DNA of 5,191 bases from CAZNDN01 sp964571815 (GCA_964571815.1 CAZNDN010000212.1:1-5191), one strand, 5' to 3'; positions 1 to 5,092 are shown, counted from the stretch's first letter. Numbers and translations are program-made. The notes: generated from the sequence alone by a model not told the origin.

Positions 1-10
1 CTCTCCTTGC

Positions 11-805
11 TCACAGGCCAGGTAGCTCAGCGGGTTCGTTCAAGAAGAATTCCTCAAGGGGAATTCCGTTTCCCCCGATGGTTTGCACCGATGCATCGGG
101 ATAGCGTTGGAGAAACGCCCTCAGCCCATGGGCCTTGCCTTCCCGTCCCGATTCGACCTCTATAGCCGTTGTTTTGTTGGGCGATGCGACCACAAATTCG
201 ACTTCGCGGTCGCGCTCCCGCCAGTAGCAGATCCCGGCGGAACTCGTGTGAAGGTTGTTGAGAAGATGTGAGCCTACGGCGTTTTCCACAAGACGTCCCC
301 ACCACCGGGTGTCTGCCCGTGCTTCTTCGAACCAGCGGCCGGCCAGGGAAGTGACAAGGGCATTGTTCCACGCAATCAGCTTCGGGCTGCTTCCTCGCTT
401 TCGTATGGAACCTCTCTTGAACTTCTCCAGACCCGAGAGCAGGAACGCGCTCTCCAGAAGAGTCAGGTAGTGGGCCGGAGTGGTGGCATTCCCGGCCTCC
501 TGAAGTTGGCCGGCTGTGGAAATGCTTGCTGAAACACTGCTCACGAAAAACCGGATACCCGCTTCCCTAGCCGAAGTGTGGGGGAAGCCGGCCGGCGGGG
601 CTGTAGCCAAATCACCGGGCGCATTCCATTGTCGGATGCGCACGTGAGTGCAGGCTTTCTCCGCTTCGCACCCCTTGCAGCCGGCGAATTGGTGCCTGAT
701 CAGCCACGACTTTCCGGTCTGACGGGGTCCGAACAGGAAGCAGGAGCGGCGCGCCAGGATTGAGTGAAGGTCGAGCGTCCTCGGAATAGAGACACGATCT
801 TTCAT
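11..805 (-). CDS. Internally deleted, probably chimeric AAA_14/DUF4143 ATPase (264 aa)
   Basis: The start is taken as ATG at 805. The frame is open back to a TTG at 889, but that extension only translates a palindromic promoter region, and family proteins begin close to the IPRxLDL stretch seen at residues 7-13. Walker A is GPRQTGKS (26-33). The expected Walker B, sensor and arginine-finger region is absent; residues 41-97 match nothing I know from the family. From about residue 99 (GQLQEAGNATT, then RGSSPKL, WWGRLVENAVGSHL, YWRERDREVEFVV, GGNGIPLEEFF) it is a normal DUF4143 C-terminal half. The nuclease-like site is altered: family VDFV is VEFV (E203) and EVKS is EVES (E218 for Lys). The N-terminus resembles a different DUF4143 subfamily from the C-terminus, suggesting fusion of two paralogues with loss of over 100 residues. 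ATP hydrolysis is unlikely. It is open with a plausible promoter, so it may be expressed or may be an early pseudogene. Confidence 0.7.
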   Translation of the reverse strand: MKDRVSIPRTLDLHSILARRSCFLFGPRQTGKSWLIRHQFAGCKGCEAEKACTHVRIRQWNAPGDLATAPPAGFPHTSAREAGIRFFVSSVSASISTAGQLQEAGNATTPAHYLTLLESAFLLSGLEKFKRGSIRKRGSSPKLIAWNNALVTSLAGRWFEEARADTRWWGRLVENAVGSHLLNNLHTSSAGICYWRERDREVEFVVASPNKTTAIEVESGREGKAHGLRAFLQRYPDASVQTIGGNGIPLEEFFLNEPAELPGL

Positions 806-811
806 GCAAAC

Positions 812-840
812 ATTACAATATTTGCCGCCCAGGCCGGCAA
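812..840 (-). promoter_or_regulatory. Predicted leaderless promoter of the 11-805 gene
   Basis: On the minus strand, TTGCCG (840-835), a 17-nt spacer and TGTAAT (817-812) form a sigma70-like promoter. The -10 matches TATAAT at 5 of 6 positions and the -35 matches TTGACA at 4 of 6. Six bases separate the -10 from ATG 805, so transcription would begin at or next to the start codon. No Shine-Dalgarno sequence is present. Inferred from sequence only. Confidence 0.45.
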
Positions 841-857
841 ATTTCATGAAATTTGCC
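820..857. promoter_or_regulatory. Operator-like perfect palindrome with a third half-site
   Basis: Positions 836-857 form a perfect 22-bp palindrome centred on 846/847 (half GGCAAATTTCA). A third copy of the half-site, ATTTGCC at 820-826, extends the symmetry: ATTTGCCG (820-827) and CGGCAAAT (835-842) are 8-bp inverted arms with a 7-nt spacer. The three half-sites (820-826, 836-842, 851-857) alternate in orientation about 15-16 nt apart and overlap the -35 and spacer of the promoter at 812-840. This is the layout expected for a dimeric repressor or activator; the protein is unknown. Confidence 0.5.
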
Positions 858-987
858 AACTCTGTTGACGGTTTTGTTCTCCCGGTCAAAGAAAGCCTTC
901 AGCGCGTGCCCGAAAAGATCCCGGCACCGTAACGCTTGCGCCGGAAAACGATCCGGAGTGGGCGGCCACTATTGCCTATCAGGCAAT

Positions 988-1000
988 GCTTCGCTCAGGG
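988..1000 (-). repeat. Short dispersed repeat, copy 1 (CCCTGAGCGAAGC)
   Basis: Read on the minus strand this is CCCTGAGCGAAGC. It matches copy 2 at 1086-1098, on the opposite strand, at 12 of 13 positions. The core TGAGC..CGAAG resembles short imperfect palindromes of the CTTCGAC..GCTCAG type found scattered between genes in many environmental bacterial genomes. Confidence 0.45.
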
Positions 1001-1083
1001 AGAGCGTTGCTCCTGGTGTCGTCCTGACACCCCGTCCGGTTGATTATTCAGGATTTTTCACAGGAAAGCCTGCCAATGACACC

Positions 1084-1103
1084 CACCCTGAACGAAGCCG
1101 AGG
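1084..1103 (+). repeat. Short dispersed repeat, copy 2
   Basis: Plus-strand CACCCTGAACGAAGCCGAGG. It contains the 13-nt core shared with the inverted copy at 988-1000, with one mismatch. The same TGA(G/A)C..CGA(A/G)G signature appears a third time at 4910-4928. Confidence 0.45.
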
Positions 1104-1158
1104 TTTTTCCGTGGGACCATATTGCATCGTTTGAAGCGTGACAAGCGTATGGGAATTT

Positions 1159-1221
1159 TTACCGACGCGTTAGTATCTCCACGATCCGCTCGCTTGCCTT
1201 CCCGTCCCACAGATCGGGCAC
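1159..1221 (-). pseudogene. C-terminal remnant resembling UDP-N-acetylglucosamine 2-epimerase
   Basis: Twenty minus-strand codons ending in TAA (1159-1161) translate to VPDLWDGKASERIVEIL followed by TRR. The segment LWDGKASERIVEIL is typical of the extreme C-terminus of non-hydrolysing UDP-GlcNAc 2-epimerases (WecB type), enzymes that make UDP-ManNAc for surface polysaccharides. Homology stops at about 1221, where the plus-strand ATPase relic begins; the same frame continues further on the minus strand (ELLHDKCATEKIA) but I do not recognise that part. No other piece of an epimerase is in the window, so this would be a scar left by a recombination that replaced the rest of the gene. The assignment rests on a very short match. 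Confidence 0.4.
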
Positions 1222-1696
1222 CGCGATCTTCTCAGTGGCGCATTTGTCGTGAAGCAGCTCCAGCCAAGGTACGAAAACCACAGGAAACGGCAGGTCAAGT
1301 CACCAGAATCACCTGTCCGCGATACCGTCCTTCTTCATGCGACGCTCGGCGTGAGCGGTATCGATTCTCTTCTATCCCACGGTATGGTTGGAGCATCATG
1401 GGAAGGATTTGTCGCCGAGCAACTGGAAGCGCTCGCCGGGGACAGAAACATCTTCTTCTGCTCAACACACGCTGGAGCGGAGCTTGACATACTGATTATG
1501 CACGAAAGAAAACGCTACGGCTTCGAATGCAAATTGACCGACACACCCCCGGCGACCCGTTCCATGCAGATCGCACTTCACGACCTGAAACGTCATCATC
1601 TCTTCGTTGTCTATCACGGGCCCGGCCACATTTGCGCTGAGCCGCACCACAACAGCACTCGGTATTGTCGACATGCCGCGGGAGCACGAGCCGTGA
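1219..1696 (+). pseudogene. C-terminal half of an AAA_14/DUF4143 ATPase, decayed
   Basis: The plus-strand frame holding codon 1249 reads DLLSGAFVVKQLQPRYEN, KRQVKSP, VRDTVLLHATLG, VGASWEGFVAEQLEAL, THAGAELDILI, YGFECKLTD and ATRSMQIALHDLKRHHLFVVY. This is the usual order of the DUF4143 half from the end of the winged helix to the nuclease-like fold, with its acidic residues and ExK-like ECK retained. The AAA domain and a start codon are absent; GTG 1249 lies inside the conserved domain. Near 1620-1630 the frame breaks: the natural ending (ATFALSRTTTALGIVDMP, TGA at 1694-1696) is in the next frame, while the first frame runs on to 1719 with unrelated sequence. The family G in RDSGLLH is V, and KVYVRD is ESPVRD. 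It is truncated at the 5' end, frameshifted and almost certainly non-functional. It belongs to the subfamily of the relic at 3331-3540, not to the intact neighbours. Confidence 0.75.
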
Positions 1697-2045
1697 TACA
1701 GAAGCCGCACGTATCATAGGAGATCTACTGGGAACGCCCGATGCGCGCTCTATTGCTGCCGGGTGGCCCACAACCGACGTTCCGTGCAATGCGAGCGCAG
1801 GAGGATTCGATTTTCTAACCACCCACGACAATTCCCGACATAGCGGTCCCGCGGATCATGCAGCTTTAACCTTATTGGCGGGAATAACCATTGTGCTTTT
1901 GACAATCCGGCATCGGCGGATCAAATCACCAGTTCCGCCGGGCGCCGCGTTGCTACGCGCATAGAACCGCATCTGTATATCACCAATGACGATGAAACCG
2001 GTTTTCATTCGGAACTCGGAAAGGGAATTGAGCTGTTTGTTTCAT
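1697..2045 (+). pseudogene. Coding-like plus-strand stretch, unrecognised
   Basis: No intact gene is present, but two plus-strand frames look coding in succession. The first (about 1697-1865) includes RIIGDLLGTPDARSIAAGWP and GGFDFLTTHDNSRHS. The second, open from 1844 until it runs into the neighbouring gene, includes FNLIGGNNHCAFDNPASADQ and LYITNDDETGFHSELGKGIE followed by LFVSF. Composition and codon choice are protein-like, and a single frameshift at about 1860-1870 would join them. I do not recognise the product. FDFLTTHDNSR recalls the catalytic-aspartate region of some alpha-amylase-family enzymes, but that match is too short to use. The second frame loses its protein-like character at about 2045, where the opposite-strand ATPase ends, so this is probably another decayed fragment. 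Confidence 0.3.
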
Positions 2046-3281
2046 TTATGCCAGCGCATGCCATGGAATACCCACTACACCGTTTCGCACCGGCACGTAG
2101 TGATCCAATGGCGCTATGACACCGCCGATTCTGCTTTCTTTCCCTATTTCTTTTTTCCAGCGTAAACAGGTTGCACCGTGCCCGGGGGCCAGTGTTTTCG
2201 TGCTTTTTATTTCAAAAAGAAAAAGCCGGCCCCCATGGGCGACAACACAATCTATTTCCGAACCGTCCGCGGTGCGCAGGAAATAAAGAAACGGCTCACC
2301 GGATGTGTGTGCCCATTTTTTTCTCAACTCGGCAATTATTGCATTCTCAAACATCCGCCCGTAGCAGTAACTCTGTACCAGGTCGGTTTCTGTATGGATA
2401 CCACACAGCCGGCAGGCAAGTCCAGTATCATGGAAATAGAGTTTTGGCGCCTTGGTCAGGCGTTTGCCGAAATTGCGGTAATACGGTCTGATGAAAAAGA
2501 TGATGCCACTTGCCTCCAGTACCGACAGCCATCGTTTGGCTGTGGGCACACTTATACCACAGTCGGACGCGAGGCTGCTCTGATTGAGCAGCCGCCCGGC
2601 CAGGGTGCCGCAGAGACGCAAAAACCTCCCGAATATCTCGACATCACCGACATTGAGGAGCTGGCGGACATCACGTTCGATACAGGTCGAAATATATGAT
2701 GAATACCATAATTGCCTGTTTACCGCTTTATTGGCAACAGGTTCAGGATATCCTCCCCGTACAACCCATTGCGTCGGGCTCATTGTACCGTGTTCAGGCC
2801 ACCATGCGGGACCGGTGGATGTTTGTATCCGTTCCAGAACAGTATCGAAAGAAGCACCGTCACGGCCGTGTTGCATCTGTTCGGCACAATTGAACGGCCA
2901 TAATTGCATAACCGCTATTCGGCCCGCAAGGCTCTGGCTGACACCTTCCATGAGCGGAAAAATCTGCGACCCGGTAAAAAGCCACTGGCCCGAAGTTCTG
3001 TCCTCATCAATACGGGTTTTTATATAGGGCAGCAAATCAGGTACATACTGGATTTCATCGAGGATCAGAGGGGGCGAATAAAAATCGAGAAAACCACGGG
3101 GATCTTCAGCCGCCCGCCGCCGGACATCGAGATCCTCAAGGGGGATAAAGGTATGGGTGTGTGCGAAAAGCCTGCGAAGCAGCGTGGTTTTTCCGCTTTG
3201 TCGCGGCCCGGTCACCACTAATGCCGGGAACGTGGTGACTGCATCCTGAATGATTCTTTCTAAGGTACGGGGAAAATACAT
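2046..3281 (-). CDS. AAA_14/DUF4143 ATPase, full length (411 aa)
   Basis: A complete member of the family. AAA core: Walker A GPRQSGKT (25-32), Walker B LILDEIQ with D75 and E76, sensor-like WLFTGSQ (100-106) and LAGR (118-121) with a candidate arginine finger R121. The DUF4143 half begins near residue 170 (VVRGGYPEP, ERDVRQLLNVGD), has a winged-helix segment at about 233-265 (SSLASDCGISVPTAKRWLSV), KLYFHDTGLACRLCG (280-294), and a PD-(D/E)xK-like site (EID at 342-344, EIK at 357-359). Length is normal for the family and no hydrophobic segment is seen, so it should be cytoplasmic. ATP binding and hydrolysis are expected; the cellular role and any nuclease activity are unproven. The start ATG 3281 lies next to the Walker A region as usual. 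No Shine-Dalgarno sequence precedes it, but a good promoter ends 6 nt upstream. It stands alone, separated from the next minus-strand ATPase by a relic. Confidence 0.9.
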   Translation of the reverse strand: MYFPRTLERIIQDAVTTFPALVVTGPRQSGKTTLLRRLFAHTHTFIPLEDLDVRRRAAEDPRGFLDFYSPPLILDEIQYVPDLLPYIKTRIDEDRTSGQWLFTGSQIFPLMEGVSQSLAGRIAVMQLWPFNCAEQMQHGRDGASFDTVLERIQTSTGPAWWPEHGTMSPTQWVVRGGYPEPVANKAVNRQLWYSSYISTCIERDVRQLLNVGDVEIFGRFLRLCGTLAGRLLNQSSLASDCGISVPTAKRWLSVLEASGIIFFIRPYYRNFGKRLTKAPKLYFHDTGLACRLCGIHTETDLVQSYCYGRMFENAIIAELRKKWAHTSGEPFLYFLRTADGSEIDCVVAHGGRLFLFEIKSTKTLAPGHGATCLRWKKEIGKESRIGGVIAPLDHYVPVRNGVVGIPWHALA

Positions 3282-3287
3282 GCGCTG

Positions 3288-3316
3288 AATATATAATATG
3301 CGATGTTAAATATCAA
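3288..3316 (-). promoter_or_regulatory. Predicted leaderless promoter of the 2046-3281 gene
   Basis: On the minus strand, TTGATA (3316-3311), exactly 17 nt and TATATT (3293-3288) form a strong sigma70-like promoter, the best of the three in the window. Six nucleotides follow before ATG 3281, so the expected transcription start falls on the first base of the codon. The surroundings are clearly more AT-rich than the flanking genes. An inverted repeat ATATGC (3296-3301) / GCATAT (3317-3322) encloses the spacer and -35, with a near-palindrome GATGTTAAATATC (3302-3314) inside it, which could serve as an operator. Confidence 0.55.
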
Positions 3317-3330
3317 GCATATAATGCGGC

Positions 3331-3540
3331 CGACCGGTTGATCTCCCAGGGCTTCGGCCGGTGGCGGAAGCGCAGGCCCGTCTTCAGGCACCGATGCCGG
3401 CCCTCGAGATGCTCCAGGGGCTGGTTATCATCGGTGAGATACCGCGGATCCCCCATCTGTTCGAGGTTCTTCGGGTCCCGGCGGACCGTTCCGACAGACC
3501 GGACACGTTGCCTTCCCAGCACGCGCAACTCCCGGAGGCT
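3331..3540 (+). pseudogene. Walker B-region relic of another AAA_14 ATPase
   Basis: The plus-strand frame through codon 3361 reads VDLPGLRPVAEAQARLQAPM, then ALEMLQGLVIIGEIPRIPHL, then FEVLRVPADRSDRPD. This follows the pattern of the AAA_14 subfamily with DLEDP..ARL..P..ALE.LRGLVVIDEIQR.PELF.VLRVLADRPDRPARFLVLGSASPELL. The Walker B aspartate has become glycine (VIIGEIP for VVIDEIQ). After about 3500 the GSASPELL equivalent survives only in shifted frames. There is no Walker A and no C-terminal half; an in-frame TAA lies at 3322-3324. Only about 70 codons remain, ending where the opposite-strand ATPase ends. The opposite strand contains a 76-codon ORF (3543-3313) which I interpret as an antisense artefact of this relic. 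Confidence 0.7.
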
Positions 3541-4856
3541 CATTCCTTTGTATTCAGCAGGAAGTCCTCGAGCGTAACGCCGGTGCAGAAGTCGGTCTCA
3601 AACCGGGCTTCGTTGATTATGGTGAGGCGCGAATCCTTGCCGAACGAGCGAGCGAACCACAGGAATTCCTGTGGCGAGCTTCTTCCCCGTTTCACTTCGA
3701 TATATCGATTATTGCCTGTCACAAAATCGAGTTCGTGCTTGTCACTTTTCCAGAACGACTGAATCTCCGGAAAGTCCTCACCGGCAACTGCGGCTCTTCG
3801 CCACAACTCCTGTGCAACCGCCCATTCATACCACAGGCCCTGTGTCGCATGAGGAAGAGAAAGAAAGCTTTCGACGCTCAGCGGATGATCGGGGTGCCAG
3901 GCAAGAGCACAGAGGAGGTTGGTGAAGTGGTATTTTGCGGGCTTTCTTCGTAGATGTACCTTCTTGTCCTTCTCCCAAGGCAGCGTCGTGCTCAAGCACA
4001 TGAGATCCATAAGCAATTCGACATAGCCCGCCGCCACCGTGTTGTTCGCCAGACCAGCGTCACGAGCCAGCCCGGCCTGTCCGCATGGCTGCCCACCCGA
4101 GCGGATAATCGCCTGAATTGCGCCAACGAGGGCCGGGCGGTTTCTTCCTGCGGCGCTGCACTCACCAAAGATCCAGTCCCGGATCATCTCGATCACATAT
4201 CCCGGGATGAGCCCATGCACCGCAATTTCGCTTGCCGCTACGGGACACCCGCCACTGAGCAGGTAAGCGGGCAAGAGCGAGTCACCGAGCCGCGCTGCAC
4301 AGACACGCCTGAACTCGCTGAATGAAACAGGAGTGAAATAGTAGGTCGATCTCGAAAGCTTCCCCCGACGGCCGGGCAGCCGCTCGGAACCACGGCGCAG
4401 ATCGGTCGCTTTCGATCCAGTCGTAACGACAAGGACATCCCTCAGTTCTCCAGCGTCGACAAGTCGTTTGATCGCCTTTTGCCAGTCCTCCACAGCCGTG
4501 ATCTCATCAATGAAAACCCTTCGGACTGTCGCATCCGGATGAAAGAGCGCTACAACGCCCCGAACAGCTTCAGCCAGAGAGTCGCTGTCCCGGATTTCAT
4601 CGCCATTGAGATAGAAAGCACAACCGGCACCATGCTCTTGCACACTGTCGCGCAACTGTTGCTCAAGCCAGGTACTCTTCCCGTATTGTCGTGCACCGCG
4701 TATCAGAATCAGGCCGGCATCTGTGGGAAGCCTGCCCAGGCCGAAGTCACACGTGAATACCACCGGTGAAAGAGCAAGCGAGTCGAGATGGGGGAACACG
4801 CCCTTTTGCTGAAGCTCACCTGAGAGCAATGCTTCATTGATTTGGCTAACGTTCAC
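3540..4856 (-). CDS. AAA_14/DUF4143 ATPase, full length (438 aa from GTG 4856)
   Basis: Intact, and of a different subfamily from the other minus-strand ATPase. Numbered from GTG 4856: Walker A GARQYGKS (54-61), Walker B VFIDEIT with D117 and E118, TTGSKATD sensor region (145-152), LPGRRGK (160-166) with candidate arginine fingers, LLSGGCPVAASE (200-211), winged helix QAGLARDAGLANNTVAAGY (260-278), KYHFTNLLCALAWHP, and a nuclease-like site HELDF (D377) with YIEVKRG (E387, K389), ending GVTLEDFLLN. All ATPase and PD-(D/E)xK-like positions appear retained; function is unproven. The frame is open to a GTG at 4910, but those 18 codons lie over a palindromic promoter, and a -10 box ends 6 nt before GTG 4856, so 4856 is preferred. 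GTG 4910 would add 18 residues. The gene is monocistronic as far as visible. Confidence 0.9.
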   Translation of the reverse strand: MNVSQINEALLSGELQQKGVFPHLDSLALSPVVFTCDFGLGRLPTDAGLILIRGARQYGKSTWLEQQLRDSVQEHGAGCAFYLNGDEIRDSDSLAEAVRGVVALFHPDATVRRVFIDEITAVEDWQKAIKRLVDAGELRDVLVVTTGSKATDLRRGSERLPGRRGKLSRSTYYFTPVSFSEFRRVCAARLGDSLLPAYLLSGGCPVAASEIAVHGLIPGYVIEMIRDWIFGECSAAGRNRPALVGAIQAIIRSGGQPCGQAGLARDAGLANNTVAAGYVELLMDLMCLSTTLPWEKDKKVHLRRKPAKYHFTNLLCALAWHPDHPLSVESFLSLPHATQGLWYEWAVAQELWRRAAVAGEDFPEIQSFWKSDKHELDFVTGNNRYIEVKRGRSSPQEFLWFARSFGKDSRLTIINEARFETDFCTGVTLEDFLLNTKE

Positions 4857-4887
4857 AGCGTTAATATAATTAACGCCCACGGAGTTA
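4847..4887. promoter_or_regulatory. Operator-like alternating half-sites every 12 nt
   Basis: GCGTTAATATAATTAACGC at 4858-4876 is a perfect inverted repeat with 8-bp arms and a 3-nt spacer. Its halves belong to a longer array of alternating pentamers: TAACG (4847-4851), CGTTA (4859-4863), TAACG (4871-4875) and a degenerate AGTTA (4883-4887), each starting exactly 12 nt after the last. The array covers the -10 box, the start codon GTG 4856 and the start of the coding sequence of the 3540-4856 gene. This would suit a repressor binding cooperatively and blocking initiation. The binding protein is unknown; self-regulation through the winged helix is conceivable but speculative. Confidence 0.5.
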
Positions 4888-4891
4888 GACT
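4863..4891 (-). promoter_or_regulatory. Predicted leaderless promoter of the 3540-4856 gene
   Basis: The -10 TATATT (4868-4863, minus strand) sits inside the palindrome at 4858-4876 and is followed by 6 nt and then GTG 4856. At 17-nt spacing the -35 would be AGTCTA (4891-4886), which is poor, so the promoter may need an activator or be weak. No Shine-Dalgarno sequence precedes GTG 4856. Confidence 0.4.
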
Positions 4892-4909
4892 CTCTGTCCG
4901 TGACATCCA

Positions 4910-4928
4910 CACTTCGACGGGCTCAGTG
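4910..4928 (-). repeat. Short dispersed repeat, copy 3
   Basis: Plus strand CACTTCGACGGGCTCAGTG, with complementary ends CACT/AGTG; on the minus strand CACTGAGCCCGTCGAAGTG. It shares the TGAGC..CGAAG signature of the copies at 988-1000 and 1084-1103 and closely resembles the CACTTCGAC..GCTCAGTG elements common between genes in many bacterial genomes. A T-run follows it on the plus strand (4934-4939), so it might act as a weak terminator. Confidence 0.45.
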
Positions 4929-5046
4929 CATGCGTTTTTTGCGTATTTTTTTCTATCAGTGCCAACTCACGATGGCCATTTTCTTATGTTCCTCACGCGC
5001 CGGCCTTTGGTACAACACAGGCTACAACTGCTCGAAACCCGTTCTA

Positions 5047-5092
5047 GCGGGACTGGTCTCTCTCGCAGTGGCGGAGTCCCGCAGCGCGGGAC
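5047..5092. repeat. Three-armed element with mutually exclusive hairpins
   Basis: Arm A GCGGGACT (5047-5054), arm B AGTCCCGC (5075-5082) and arm C GCGGGAC (5086-5092) can pair as A:B, with 8 bp and a 20-nt loop, or as B:C, with 7 bp and a 3-nt loop, but not both. In RNA this geometry resembles an attenuator-like switch. No T-run follows either hairpin closely, and no gene downstream on the plus strand is visible in the window, so a role in transcript control is only a possibility. A dispersed palindromic repeat is an equally good reading. Confidence 0.4.

Larger units (their letters stand above)
858..1158. other. Gene-poor stretch with several small inverted repeats
   Basis: I see no convincing gene here. 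Visible structures are a 7-bp inverted repeat ATTGCCT/AGGCAAT (971-977, 981-987), a 6-bp inverted repeat GGTGTC/GACACC (1015-1020, 1026-1031), and two inverted copies of a 13-nt repeat (988-1000, 1086-1098). A 21-codon plus-strand ORF (ATG 1076, TGA 1139-1141) has AGGAAA 8 nt upstream, but it runs over a repeat copy and resembles nothing I know. The stretch most likely holds intergenic debris between decayed genes. Confidence 0.4.

Noticed and set aside
47..66. Inverted repeat GAATTCC/GGAATTC with 6-nt spacer
   Set aside because: It lies within the coding sequence for the conserved LEEFFLN ending and is explained by codons there; no sign of a terminator T-run.
1076..1141. Plus-strand 21-codon ORF with AGGAAA 8 nt upstream
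   Set aside because: It is short, unrecognised, and its coding sequence includes a copy of a dispersed repeat; no independent support.
1496..1831. Minus-strand 111-codon ORF
   Set aside because: Antisense to the clear plus-strand DUF4143 relic and without domain character.
1992..2008. Near-palindrome ATGAAACC/GGTTTTCAT downstream of the 2046-3281 gene as a terminator
   Set aside because: It has a bulge and no T-run on the minus strand after it, and it sits in coding-like sequence.
2178..3221. Several plus-strand ORFs inside the intact ATPase at 2046-3281
   Set aside because: They are antisense to a complete, motif-bearing ATPase and have low-quality translations.
3313..3543. Minus-strand 76-aa small protein coupled to the ATPase by an ATGA overlap
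   Set aside because: No recognisable domain, the AAAGGA directly abuts the ATG, and the opposite strand encodes a clear AAA_14 Walker B relic over the same bases.
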